A DNA stretch of 64,000 bases, taken from contig NZ_FYEK01000044.1 in the NCBI RefSeq assembly GCF_900187885.1, positions 124,001 through 188,000 on the forward strand, given 5' to 3'. How positions within the stretch are numbered: the first letter of the stretch is position 1; every line of letters starts with the position of its first letter. Shown here piece by piece: positions 24,172 to 33,246 of this stretch. The position numbers and the translations under genes are program-made. The notes under the pieces are model-generated. The model saw only the letters and a list, made by a program, of their open reading frames with translations. It was not told the origin of the DNA and did no database searches. The DNA comes from Thermoflexus hugenholtzii JAD2. GTDB lineage: Bacteria; Chloroflexota; Anaerolineae; Thermoflexales; Thermoflexaceae.

Positions 24172-27081
24172 ATGGCTCTTCGACCCGGGGATTTGAGCTG
24201 GCTGCTGGAGCGACGACGGATGCGGCGGGCCCGCCGCCACCAGGGGGCCGCCCGATGGATCCGCCTGGCCCTGGCGCTGGGGATCTTCGGCCTCACCGGG
24301 ATGGGATTGTTCGCCGCGGCTGGCGTGGCCGGGGCCGCCGCCCTTTACGTCAGCCTGATCCGCCAGGCCGATCCCGCTCGCATCGAGGCCAGCGCCAGAG
24401 CCTTCGAGACCACCAAGATCTACGACCGCACCGGCCGCGTCCTCCTCTATGAGGTGATCGATCCCACCTGGGGCGATCGCACCTGGGTGCCCCTGGAGCA
24501 GATTCCCCTCGCCCTGCGCCAGGCCACCATCGCCATCGAGGATCGCTCCTTCTACGAGAACCCGGGGATCAACCCTCGCGGCCTGTTGCGGGCCTTCTGG
24601 ATCAACCTGCGCACCGGCGGCGAGGTCGTCCAGGGCGGCTCCTCCATCACCCAGCAGCTGGTGAAGAACACCCTCATCGATCCCCAGGAGCGCTACCAGC
24701 GCTCCTACACCCGCAAGATCAAGGAGATCCTGCTGGCCCTGGAGCTCTCCCGCCGCTACTCGAAGGATCAGATCCTGGAAATGTATCTGAACACGAACTT
24801 CTACGGGAACCTGGCTTACGGGGTGGAGGCCGCCTCCCAGATCTACTTCGGCAAGCATGTGTGGGAGCTGAACCTGGCGGAGTCCGCCATGCTGGCCGCC
24901 ATCCCCCAGTTCCCCAGCCTGAACCCCATCGACGCCCCCCAGGAGGCCAAGCGCCGTCAGGAGATCGTGCTGGACGCGATGGTGCGGGAGGGCTACATCT
25001 CCCCCGAGGCGGCCGCGGCCGCCAAGGCCCAGCCCCTCCAGATCCGGCGTCAGCCCGCCGCGCGTTTCGACATCAAAGCCCCCCACTTCTCCCTTTACGT
25101 CCGCCGCTGGCTGGAGGAGCGCTTCGGACCCGAACTGGTCCACCGTGGTGGGCTCCGGGTCTACACCACCCTGGACTGGGACCTCCAGCAATACGCCGAG
25201 CAGGCCGTCCGCCGCCACGTCGAGAAGCTGAAGGCGGAAAAGCGCAACGTGACCAACGGGGCCCTGGTGGCCATCCGGCCGAGGACCGGTGAGATCCTGG
25301 CCATGGTGGGAAGCGTGGATTACTGGGACGAGTCCATCGATGGCCGCTTCAACGTGGCCGTGGATGGACTGCGGCAGCCGGGCTCCGCCTTCAAGCCTTT
25401 CACCTACGCCACCCTGCTCAGCCAGGGCGTGCCGGCTTCCCACTTGTTCTGGGATGTCCCTAAGACCTTCGATCAGGGGCCGGGGATGCCGCCTTACGCC
25501 CCGGAGAACTACGACCGCAAGTTCCATGGCCCCCAGCGGATGCGATTGGCCCTGGCCCGCAGCTACAACATCCCGGCCGTGGAGGCCCTGCAGATGGCCG
25601 GGATCGCCAACGTCATCCGCCTCGCCCACCGCATGGGGCTCACCACCCTGGATAAAGGCCTGGATTACTACGGCCTGGCCCTCACCCTGGGCGGCGGCGA
25701 GGTGCGCCTGATCGACATGGTCTACGCCTTCAGCGTCTTCGCCAACAACGGCTTCATGGCCGGCGCCCCCGTCCCCGAAGACCGCCGCCGGCCCGGCTAC
25801 CGGGAGCTGGACCCGGTCCCTGTGCTCCGGGTGGAAACCCCGGATGGGAAGGTCCTCTGGGAATACCGCCAGCCGGAGGTCCAGGCCATCCTGGACCCGC
25901 GGGTGGCCTACCTGATCACCAGCATCCTCTCGGACAAGGCCGCCCGCTGGGAGGCCTTCGGGCGCGGCAACGTCTTGGAGCTCTCCCGGCCCGCGGCGGT
26001 GAAGACGGGGACCACCAACGACTGGCGGGACAACTGGACCATCGGCTACACCCCGCAGCTGGCGGTGGGCGTGTGGGTGGGGAACACCGACAACAGCCCG
26101 ATGCGGAACGTCTCCGGGATCGCTGGGGCGGCCCCCATCTGGCATGACGTGATGGAATACGCCCACCGGGACCTCCCGGAGGAGCCCTTCCAGCGGCCTC
26201 CCGGCCTGATCGAGCAGACCATCTGCGCCGTCTCCGGCAAGCTCCCCGGCCCCTACTGCCCGACGGTGAAGGAGCTGTTCATCCCGGGGACGGAACCTCA
26301 AGAGATCTGCGACCTGCACCAGGCCTTCCGCATCAACCGGGAGACCGGCAAGCTGGCCACCGCCAGCACGCCCCCGGACAAGGTGGAGGAGAAAGTCTTC
26401 CTGGTGGTCCCGCCGGAGGCCCTGGGCTGGGCCCGGGAGGCCGGCATCCCCCAGCCGCCCACGGAATACGACACCCAGTTCGCTCAGCCGGCCGGCGACG
26501 TCGCCATCCTCAACCCCGCCCCCTACGCCTACGTCCGCGGGATCGTCCCCATCATCGGCAACGCCCGGGGGGATGTGGCCTTCTACCGGCTGGCCATGGG
26601 GGCCGGCCTGAACCCCACCGCCTGGATCCCGATTGGCCCGGAGCACGGCAACCCCGTGGACAACGGGCTCCTGGAGAGCTGGGACACCTCCGGCTTCGCC
26701 GACGGCCTCTACACCCTGCAGCTCACCGTGGTCCGCCACGACGGGAGCGTGCACACCGCCGTGGTCCCGGTGACCGTGGACCGCACCCCCCCTGCGGTGC
26801 GGGTGGTGTATCCGCGGGAGGGGGAGACGTATAAGCTTTCGGAGGAATGGATCAGCGTGGTCACCGAGGTCTCAGACAACTACGCCATGGACCGGGTGGA
26901 GTTCTACGCGGACGGGCAGCCTTTCGCCGTGCGCGACGCGCCGCCCTTCAACGCGAAGTGGTATTTCAACCGGGTGGAGCGGGAGCGCCTGCTGGGCTGC
27001 CACGAGTTCTGGGTGAAGGCCTACGACAAGGCCGGCAACGAGACCGAGAGCCACCACGTCCGCGCCTGCGTCACCCGCTGA
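24172..27081 (+). CDS. Class A penicillin-binding protein (bifunctional PBP1A-type)
   Basis: A 969-residue peptidoglycan synthase. A basic cytoplasmic N-terminus and one membrane helix (about 34-62) precede the GT51 glycosyltransferase domain with Glu123 in AIEDRSFYEN and GGSSITQQLVKN. The transpeptidase domain has the three penicillin-binding motifs: Ser405 in PGSAFKPF, RSYN, and Lys611 in KTGTT. From about 735 to the end lies an extracellular extension with two Ig/Big-like segments (TPPAVRVVYPREGETY; VEFYADGQPF) absent from short PBPs. I prefer ATG 24172, with GAGAGG upstream, over a start 93 bases earlier. Confidence 0.95.
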   Translation: MALRPGDLSWLLERRRMRRARRHQGAARWIRLALALGIFGLTGMGLFAAAGVAGAAALYVSLIRQADPARIEASARAFETTKIYDRTGRVLLYEVIDPTWGDRTWVPLEQIPLALRQATIAIEDRSFYENPGINPRGLLRAFWINLRTGGEVVQGGSSITQQLVKNTLIDPQERYQRSYTRKIKEILLALELSRRYSKDQILEMYLNTNFYGNLAYGVEAASQIYFGKHVWELNLAESAMLAAIPQFPSLNPIDAPQEAKRRQEIVLDAMVREGYISPEAAAAAKAQPLQIRRQPAARFDIKAPHFSLYVRRWLEERFGPELVHRGGLRVYTTLDWDLQQYAEQAVRRHVEKLKAEKRNVTNGALVAIRPRTGEILAMVGSVDYWDESIDGRFNVAVDGLRQPGSAFKPFTYATLLSQGVPASHLFWDVPKTFDQGPGMPPYAPENYDRKFHGPQRMRLALARSYNIPAVEALQMAGIANVIRLAHRMGLTTLDKGLDYYGLALTLGGGEVRLIDMVYAFSVFANNGFMAGAPVPEDRRRPGYRELDPVPVLRVETPDGKVLWEYRQPEVQAILDPRVAYLITSILSDKAARWEAFGRGNVLELSRPAAVKTGTTNDWRDNWTIGYTPQLAVGVWVGNTDNSPMRNVSGIAGAAPIWHDVMEYAHRDLPEEPFQRPPGLIEQTICAVSGKLPGPYCPTVKELFIPGTEPQEICDLHQAFRINRETGKLATASTPPDKVEEKVFLVVPPEALGWAREAGIPQPPTEYDTQFAQPAGDVAILNPAPYAYVRGIVPIIGNARGDVAFYRLAMGAGLNPTAWIPIGPEHGNPVDNGLLESWDTSGFADGLYTLQLTVVRHDGSVHTAVVPVTVDRTPPAVRVVYPREGETYKLSEEWISVVTEVSDNYAMDRVEFYADGQPFAVRDAPPFNAKWYFNRVERERLLGCHEFWVKAYDKAGNETESHHVRACVTR

Positions 27082-27282
27082 GCGTCAGCCCGGAGGCCGC
27101 AGGCCACCCACCTTGTCGATCCGCAAGCTCCCCGCTATACTTCAAGCACCAACACAGCTCCAACCTGATGGGACGGGAGGCCGCTGCCCGGGAGGAAGCG
27201 CGGAAGAGGGGGTTCCGGGCGGGGCCCGGCGGAGGTTGGGAGAAGCCGCTGGGCTCCGCCTGCCGGAGCGCAGGGGGGTGCT

Positions 27283-30200
27283 ATGATCGCGGAGCTCCCC
27301 ATCGCCAGAACCAAGATCTACCCGCCGGTGCGGCGCGGGCCGCTGCTGGAGCGCCCCCGCTTGCTCAACTTCCTGCATGAGAACATCGATAAGACCCTTA
27401 TCCTGCTCTCCGCGCCGGCCGGTTACGGGAAGACCGCCCTCCTCATCCAGTTCTATCACGACACCGACCTCCCCGTCGCCTGGTATAGCCTGGATGAGAC
27501 GGATCGGAACCTCCACCGCTTCGTGGAGCACCTGGTGGCCTCCCTCCGGGAGCGGTTCCCTGCCTTCGGCCGCCTCACCCTGGGGGTGCTGCGGGCCGGC
27601 GCCCCCCCCGAGACGGTGGCCACTGCCATCATCAACGACATGCTCGAGAACATCCCCGACTACTTCGCCCTGATCCTCGACGACTATCACATGGTGGCGG
27701 AGCACCTCGGCATTCAGATCCTGATGCGCCACCTGCTGGAGCGCGCCCCCGAGCACCTCCACATCCTGCTGGCCAGCCGCGGCCCCTACGGCCTCCCGAT
27801 GACCCCTCTGGTCGCCCGCCAGCAGGCCACCGGCCTGGGCGCCCGCCACCTCGCCTTCACCCCCGAGGAGGTCCGCGCCCTCTTCACCCGCCACCACGCC
27901 ATGGAGCTCTCCGAAGAGGAGGCCCGGGCCCTGGCCCAGGAGACCGAGGGGTGGATCACCGCCATCCTCCTCCTGGTGGAGCACCTGCGGGAGACCGGGG
28001 CCTACCGCCCCCTGCGGCCCGGCGAGCCCGGCGCCCTCTACCGGTATCTCGAGGAGGAGGTCCTGCATCGCCAGCCCCCTGAGCTTCAGGACTTCCTCCT
28101 GGAGACCGCCATCCTCCCCCTCTTCAACGTCGCCGCCTGCAACGCCGTGCGCGCCCGGGACGACTCCGCCCGGTGGATCGAAGAGGCCGACCGCCGCCAG
28201 CTCTTCCTGATCCAGGTCGAGACCACCGCGGAGGGCCCCTGGTATCGCTACCATCATCTCTTCCGGGAGTTCCTCAACTTCCACCTGCGCTCCTGGGACC
28301 CCGCCCGTTACCGGGTCCTCCATCAGCGGGCGGGCCGATGGTTCGCCGGGCGGGGCGACGCCGAGGCCGCCGTCGCCCACTTCTTAGAGGCCGAGGATCT
28401 GGAGGCCGCCGTCGAGGCCATGGAGGGGGCGGTGCGGGGCGTCTTCGCCGCCGGGCGCCTGGAGACCCTGGGCCGGTGGTTCCGGGCCCTGCCCCCCGCC
28501 CGCCTGCGGCAGGCCCCCCGCCTGCTGCTTTACCAAGCCAAGATGCTCGCCGACACCGGCCGGCCGGAAGCCGCCCTCCACCTCCTGGACCAAGCCGCGG
28601 CGGCCTGCGGGCCGGGGGACGACCAGGTCCGGGTGGAGATCGAGATCCAGCGGGCCTCCACCCTGAAGCTGATGGGCCGGCACGCCGAGGCCCTCGCCGC
28701 CGCCGAGGCCGCCCTCGCCGCCTGCCGGCCGGAGTGGACTCACCCCCTGGCCGCCGCCCACCGGCTGCGGGGCTTCGCCCGCCTCGCCCAGGGCCGCCCC
28801 CGGGAGGCGGAGCAGGACCTCCGCCAGGCCATGGCGCTGTTCCGTTCCCTCGAGGCCCCGGTGGATCTTGTGAACACCCTGATCGAGCTGGCCGAGGCCC
28901 TGCGGGCCCAGGATCGGCTGGTGGAGATGGACCTCTACCTTCAGGAGGCCCTGGCCTTGGCCCGGTCCCTGGAGAACCCCCGTCCCCTGATCTCCCTCCT
29001 GAACAACCTGGGCTACACGGCCTACACCCGGTGCCAGTTCGAGGCCGCCCGGCGCTACTACGAGGAGGGCCTGGGGCTGGCCCGCCAGGTGGGGGATCGG
29101 CGGGCCGAGGCCTTCCTCCTCATCGGCCTGGCGGACTTGGCCCGGGACGAGGAGCGGCTGGAGGAAGCCCTGGCGGCCTACCGGGCGGCCCTGGAGATCG
29201 CCCGGGAGGTCCGCAACGCCTACCTCACCGCCTACGGCTTGGAGGGGCTGGGGCGGACCCTGCGGCTGAAGGGGCAGCCCCGCCAGGCCCTCGCCTCCCT
29301 GCGGGAGGCGGCGGAGATGGCGGCCCGCCTGGGGGTGCCGACCCTGGCCGCGGTGGCCGCCCTCTCCCGGGGGATGGCCGAGGTGGAGGCTGGGCAGGCC
29401 CTGGACGGCCTCTCCCGCATGGCCCCGGCCCTGGAGCGCCTGCAGGGGGCGGAGCTGCCCACCCGGGTGTGGGGGCACTTCCTGATGGCCCGGGCCTACT
29501 TCCTGGCCCACCGCCAGCGGGATGCCCTCCAGCAGCTCGCCGAGGCGGCCCGGCTCAACGGGCCGGACCTCCTCGTCGCCCCCCTGCTCCCGGAGCTCCG
29601 GCGGGCCGACAAGCTCTTCCGCTTGGCCGGGCGGCGGGGGGTGGAGTGGCCCCGGATCTGGGATCCCCTGCGCCGGCTCGGGCGGTCCCGCCGGGCCTCC
29701 GCCCGGGCCGCCTCGCCCCCTATGGAGATCCGGGCCTTCGGCCCCGGGGAGGTGTGGATCGAGGGGCAGCGCGTGGCCTGGCCTGAGGGCCGCAAGGCCT
29801 GGGAGCTATTCTTCTTCATGCTCTCGGTGGGCTCGGCGACTCGAGAGGAGATCGGGGCGGCCCTCTGGCCCGACGCCGATCCGGCCCGGCTCACCGGCCA
29901 GTTCCACTCGGCCAAGTGGCGCCTCAAGCGGATCCTGAGGCGGGAGGTCCTGGTTTTCCGGGAGGGTCGCTACGCCTTCGATCGCCGCCAGCCCCACTGG
30001 TATGACGTGGAGGTCTTCGAGGCGCACCTCCGGCAGGCCCGGGCGGCCCGGGGGACCCCCGAGGCCCTCTCCCACCTGCGGGCGGCCGTGGAGCTCTACC
30101 GGGGGGACTACCTGAGCGGCTGGAACGCCGAGTGGGCGGTGGAGCGCCGGGAGCGGCTGCGGGCCCAGTATCTGGAGGCCCTCCTCACCCTGGCGGAGGC

Positions 30201-30456
30201 GACCCTGACGGCGGGGGAGCCGGCGGCGGCCCTGGCCTGGTTCCAACGGGCCCTGGAGGCTGACCCCTACTTAGAGGCCGCCTGCCTGGGGGCCCTCCGC
30301 TGTTACCTCGCCCTGGACCAGCCCGGTGCCGCCCTGGATCTCTACCGGCAGTATGCGGCCCGCCTGGAGCGGGAGCTGGGCCTGCGGCCCTCCCCCGAGG
30401 CCCAGGCCCTGTATGAGTCCATCCGCCGCGCCCGGAGCCCGACCGGCCGCCCGTGA
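27283..30456 (+). CDS. STAND ATPase / TPR transcription regulator with C-terminal winged helix and BTAD
   Basis: A 1,057-residue regulator. Residues 10-330 form a MalT-like STAND ATPase with Walker A APAGYGKTALL (about 44-54) and Walker B YFALILDDYH. Residues 340-800 are TPR-type helical repeats. From about 816, an OmpR-like winged helix (FGPGEVWIEGQRVAWPEGRKAWELFF) is followed by a bacterial transcriptional activator domain (YDVEVFEAHLRQA to RRARSP). In classical SARP regulators the wHTH-BTAD pair is N-terminal; here it is at the C-terminus, where MalT would carry a LuxR HTH. The inducer and targets are unknown. It lies upstream of a small-peptide cluster. Confidence 0.85.
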   Translation: MIAELPIARTKIYPPVRRGPLLERPRLLNFLHENIDKTLILLSAPAGYGKTALLIQFYHDTDLPVAWYSLDETDRNLHRFVEHLVASLRERFPAFGRLTLGVLRAGAPPETVATAIINDMLENIPDYFALILDDYHMVAEHLGIQILMRHLLERAPEHLHILLASRGPYGLPMTPLVARQQATGLGARHLAFTPEEVRALFTRHHAMELSEEEARALAQETEGWITAILLLVEHLRETGAYRPLRPGEPGALYRYLEEEVLHRQPPELQDFLLETAILPLFNVAACNAVRARDDSARWIEEADRRQLFLIQVETTAEGPWYRYHHLFREFLNFHLRSWDPARYRVLHQRAGRWFAGRGDAEAAVAHFLEAEDLEAAVEAMEGAVRGVFAAGRLETLGRWFRALPPARLRQAPRLLLYQAKMLADTGRPEAALHLLDQAAAACGPGDDQVRVEIEIQRASTLKLMGRHAEALAAAEAALAACRPEWTHPLAAAHRLRGFARLAQGRPREAEQDLRQAMALFRSLEAPVDLVNTLIELAEALRAQDRLVEMDLYLQEALALARSLENPRPLISLLNNLGYTAYTRCQFEAARRYYEEGLGLARQVGDRRAEAFLLIGLADLARDEERLEEALAAYRAALEIAREVRNAYLTAYGLEGLGRTLRLKGQPRQALASLREAAEMAARLGVPTLAAVAALSRGMAEVEAGQALDGLSRMAPALERLQGAELPTRVWGHFLMARAYFLAHRQRDALQQLAEAARLNGPDLLVAPLLPELRRADKLFRLAGRRGVEWPRIWDPLRRLGRSRRASARAASPPMEIRAFGPGEVWIEGQRVAWPEGRKAWELFFFMLSVGSATREEIGAALWPDADPARLTGQFHSAKWRLKRILRREVLVFREGRYAFDRRQPHWYDVEVFEAHLRQARAARGTPEALSHLRAAVELYRGDYLSGWNAEWAVERRERLRAQYLEALLTLAEATLTAGEPAAALAWFQRALEADPYLEAACLGALRCYLALDQPGAALDLYRQYAARLERELGLRPSPEAQALYESIRRARSPTGRP

Positions 30457-30730
30457 TCCGCCCTCGCGCCTGAAAGCGGCCCCTTGAGGCAGGCGGCGAA
30501 CCGCCGGACGCGGCGAGGGAAATCGCACCGGTGCGGGATCGAAAGGCCTGGCCCATCGCTCCGTCCTGCCATCGCCCGCCGGCGCGGGCACCCCCTTCCT
30601 GAGCCCTGAACCCCCGACAGAATCCCTTAACCACGCGCCTGGTCCGTCAGAAATCCCTGCCCATCCCCGTGAGAGTCCCGTGAGAGGCCCTCGTTACGAT
30701 GGAGCCAGAATCCTTTCGGGAGGAAGCGCC

Positions 30731-30871
30731 ATGAAGGCCCGTGGGCTCGCGCTGGCGACCTGGTTGATGACCCATCCTCAGGCGTTCCGCCTGGCCCTGC
30801 TCGCGGTCTGGCTGGTCGGGGCGGTCTTCCGGCTGGCCAACCCGCCGATGGATGGCGGCAGTCCTACATAG
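30731..30871 (+). CDS. Small single-pass membrane peptide (46 aa)
   Basis: ATG 30731 follows GGGAGGAAG with good spacing. The product is 46 residues with one hydrophobic helix (about 19-36, FRLALLAVWLVGAVFRLA) after a basic N-terminus and ends NPPMDGGSPT. It has no homology I recognise. It begins a cluster with the NHLP-like protein (43 bp downstream) and a degenerate receiver, and lies 274 bp after the STAND/BTAD regulator. That intervening gap shows no gene or clear signal. Confidence 0.45.
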   Translation: MKARGLALATWLMTHPQAFRLALLAVWLVGAVFRLANPPMDGGSPT

Positions 30872-30913
30872 GTTTGGCTTGAGCGTCAGAATCCTCGATA
30901 AGGAGCGACGACC

Positions 30914-31159
30914 ATGTCGGCGGCGGCGATCGACGAGCTGGTGGGCTGGGCCCTGATCGACGAGCGGATCCGCGAGGAGCTGCTGGGCCCCCGCCGGGCG
31001 GAGGTGCTGGCCCGCTACGACCTCACCGAGGAGGAGCGCCAGTGGCTGCTCCGGGTGCGGGCGAAGGACCTGACCGGCTTCGCCGCAGCGGCGGCCCGGT
31101 GGCTGGAGCATCGGGCGGCCCGGGACGAGACCCCTTTCCCCGATTATCTCTTCGCGTAG
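30914..31159 (+). CDS. Os1348-like / NHLP-clan small protein (possible RiPP precursor-related)
   Basis: An 81-residue protein with AAGGAG nine bases before ATG. The pattern LVGWALIDERIREELLGPRRAEVLARYDLTEEERQWLLRVRA (RE-x-LL, then YDLTEEE, then WLL) resembles the nitrile-hydratase-leader-like (NHLP) clan and its Os1348 and Franean1_4349 families, many of whose members are leader parts of ribosomal natural products. No Gly-Gly cleavage site or Cys/Ser-rich core is obvious, and no modifying enzyme is nearby. It could equally be a stand-alone helical protein. The neighbours are a 46-residue membrane peptide and a degenerate receiver. Confidence 0.5.
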   Translation: MSAAAIDELVGWALIDERIREELLGPRRAEVLARYDLTEEERQWLLRVRAKDLTGFAAAAARWLEHRAARDETPFPDYLFA

Positions 31160-31166
31160 GTGGGCG

Positions 31167-31586
31167 ATGAGACTCCTGATTGTGGAACAAAACCCGGATA
31201 TGCGGCTGCTCTACCGCATCGGCCTGCGCAACGTGCCGTGGGAGATCCGAGAGGCGGGCACGATGGCGGAGGCCCTGGAGCAGGTGACGGCGCACCATCC
31301 GGACATCGTCCTGATCGGCGAGGAGCTGCCGGATGGGGATCCCTTCGAGCTCTGCGCCTGGATCAAGTCGAATCCGGAGACCCGGGACATTGTGGTGGCC
31401 ATCACGGTTTACTATATGGACGGACTGATCCGGCGGCGGAGCCAAGAGGTGGAGGCGGACGCCTGCTGGCTGGGCCCGATCCCGCCCCGGGAGCTGCCCA
31501 AGCGGCTGGAGGAGCTCTATCACCAGGTCCGGCAGGCCGTCGCCGGTGGGAACAACGGGTCCTCGAATCGCCCGCCGCAAGGATAA
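31167..31586 (+). CDS. Degenerate response-regulator receiver domain protein
   Basis: A 139-residue stand-alone receiver fold (LLIVEQNPD at strand 1, DIVLIGEELPDGDPFEL at strand 3). The phosphoacceptor Asp at the end of strand 3 is replaced by Gly51 (LIG instead of LLD). The switch Lys normally in the TKP motif is Gly (LGP, near residue 104). The acidic pair is E7 and D11. It should therefore not be phosphorylated in the usual way and is best called a pseudo-receiver, perhaps a protein-interaction module. It starts 7 bp after the NHLP-like gene, so the two are probably co-translated. Confidence 0.75.
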   Translation: MRLLIVEQNPDMRLLYRIGLRNVPWEIREAGTMAEALEQVTAHHPDIVLIGEELPDGDPFELCAWIKSNPETRDIVVAITVYYMDGLIRRRSQEVEADACWLGPIPPRELPKRLEELYHQVRQAVAGGNNGSSNRPPQG

Positions 31587-31599
31587 ACCCGGGGAGCTG

Positions 31600-31641
31600 C
31601 GGCCGGGAGGGGCGGCCCGGAGGCTCGCTCCTCCCGGCCGC
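31600..31641. other. Strong hairpin between convergent genes
   Basis: GCGGCCGGGAGG (31600-31611) pairs with CCTCCCGGCCGC (31630-31641), a perfect 12-bp stem with an 18-base loop, between the receiver gene and convergent ogt. No T-run follows on either strand, so it may act as a weak bidirectional terminator or a processing site. Confidence 0.45.
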
Positions 31642-31701
31642 GGGGGAGCAGGATGGGAACGCCCCAAGGGGGCACCTGCCCGGACCCCCGGGACGGAGGT
31701 G

Positions 31702-32217
31702 TCAGCGCTTCTGTGCGGGGAGGGTTTCTGCAACGCCCTCTAGCAGGAGGAGCCATTGCTTGAGGGAGAGCCCCCCGGTGTAGCCCCCCAGGCTCCCGTC
31801 CGAGGCGACCACCCGGTGACAGGGGATGAGGATGGGAAGGGGGTTCGCCCCGAGGGCTTGTCCCACGGCCCGGGTCGCCCCCGGCCGTCCGATGCGCCGC
31901 GCCAGCTCTGCATATGTGATCGTCCGCCCATACGGGATGCGCAGCGTCTCCCGCCAGACCGCCTGCTGAAAGGCCGTGCCCTCCGGATCCAGAGGGACGG
32001 TGAACGTTTTCCGTTTCCCCCGCAAATACTCCAGGATCTGGGCGATGGCCTGGGCGGCTAAGCCGCCGTCCCACCGGATCCACTCGGGGTGGGCCGCCTG
32101 AAGGGCCGCCCACTCCGAAGCGGCGTCCTCCCCGAAGATCACCCGTCGCACGCCCCGCGCCCCCGCCACCACCCACAGCGTCCCCAGCGGTGTCCCCTCC
32201 GCCATCGACCAGTGCAT
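31702..32217 (-). CDS. ogt: Methylated-DNA--protein-cysteine methyltransferase (O6-alkylguanine repair)
   Basis: A 171-residue single-use DNA repair protein that transfers alkyl groups from O6-alkylguanine to its own cysteine. The active site is IPCHRVV, preceded by the DNA-binding helix-turn-helix region FQQAVWRETLRIPYGRTITYAELARRIGRPGATRAVG. The N-terminal domain (about 1-80) begins STPLGTLWVV-like. I chose ATG 32217, with GGAGG five bases upstream, over ATG 32274, because homologues start just before TPLG. It is divergent from the LysM-protein gene. Confidence 0.9.
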   Translation of the reverse strand: MHWSMAEGTPLGTLWVVAGARGVRRVIFGEDAASEWAALQAAHPEWIRWDGGLAAQAIAQILEYLRGKRKTFTVPLDPEGTAFQQAVWRETLRIPYGRTITYAELARRIGRPGATRAVGQALGANPLPILIPCHRVVASDGSLGGYTGGLSLKQWLLLLEGVAETLPAQKR

Positions 32218-32351
32218 GGCGCCTCCATCCAATGAAAGGCTCCCCACAGCACAGGCCACGATGGGATCCGCCATGGATTTTCCCCCCGTTCCGGCTTCTG
32301 CTAAAATGCCCCCGCTGCACCCTTTCTTCAGCCCAAGGTGAGGGAAGATCG

Positions 32352-33149
32352 ATGCGTCGAACCGCTGGCTGGCTGCTCGCGGCATGGATCGGGCTCGCCC
32401 TGATGGGCCTCACAGTGGCCGGTCTGGCCGGCTCCGGACCCCGGGCCCTGGCCCAGGCGGCGGTCACCGCCACCCCGCGCCCCGATGGCTCGATCGTCCA
32501 CACCGTGCAGGAGGGGGACACCCTCTTCGGCCTCGCCCTGCTTTACGGCACCACCGTAGACGAGATCCGGGCCCTGAACGGGCTGGACTCGGACCTGCTG
32601 ATCGTCGGCCAGGAGCTCCTGATCCGGCCGCCGCAGGCTGCCCCGGCCGCTCCTTCGCCGACGCCCGCGCCCGTGGCGCGCCAGCCGGGGGCGCTGTGCA
32701 CCGGGGCCTTCGAGGATCGGAACGGGAACGACCAGAGGGAAGAGGGGGAGCCCTGGATCGCGGGGGTGCGCATCGCCCTGGTGAACGGGCGCGGCTTTCA
32801 GCAGACTCTGATCTCCCAAGCCGGCCAGCCGGCCTGCGCCCGGGATCTGGAGCCGGGTTACTATCTCCTCGCCCTGGACGATCCGGCCGGCTACCAAGCC
32901 TCCGGCTTCCCGCGACGGGAGGTCTGGTTGCCATGGAACGCGGAAGTGACCCTGCTCTTCGGGCTCCGCCCGGCTGCCGCGTCCCCGGCCCCCACTCCTT
33001 TGCCGGCCCCTGCCGCGGCGAGCGCCTCCGGCCTCGATCTCACCCGCCTGGGGGAGGCGCTGCTGCTCGCCGCCGGGTTCCTCGCATTGCTGCTGGTCGG
33101 GGGTGCGGTCGGCTACTGGGTCGGCCAGCGGCGCGCCCGGCCGCGGTGA
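32352..33149 (+). CDS. LysM-domain secreted protein with C-terminal membrane anchor
   Basis: A 265-residue exported protein. Residues 7-37 form a signal peptide or anchor ending near ALAQA. The LysM domain (about 49-95) reads IVHTVQEGDTLFGLALLYGTTVDEI to NGLDSDLLIVGQELLI, which binds peptidoglycan glycans. After a Pro/Ala linker, residues 117-218 resemble an SdrD/Cna-B-like beta domain (GAFEDRNGNDQREEGEPWIAGV). A final hydrophobic helix (about 233-255) and basic end (QRRARPR) anchor it. It is probably a cell-wall-associated surface protein. It is divergent from ogt and 97 bp upstream of glmU. Confidence 0.8.
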   Translation: MRRTAGWLLAAWIGLALMGLTVAGLAGSGPRALAQAAVTATPRPDGSIVHTVQEGDTLFGLALLYGTTVDEIRALNGLDSDLLIVGQELLIRPPQAAPAAPSPTPAPVARQPGALCTGAFEDRNGNDQREEGEPWIAGVRIALVNGRGFQQTLISQAGQPACARDLEPGYYLLALDDPAGYQASGFPRREVWLPWNAEVTLLFGLRPAAASPAPTPLPAPAAASASGLDLTRLGEALLLAAGFLALLLVGGAVGYWVGQRRARPR

Positions 33150-33246
33150 GGCACCCGGGGAGAACGGACCCGCGCCGGTGTGCCGCAACCGGGAACGCGG
33201 TGGCAAGAAAGATGTCCCCCTGAAAGCAAACTGAAAGGATCGGGCG

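Noticed and set aside
24001-26754. A 917-codon open frame antisense to the PBP
   Set aside because: No motif and no ribosome binding site; the sense PBP is certain.
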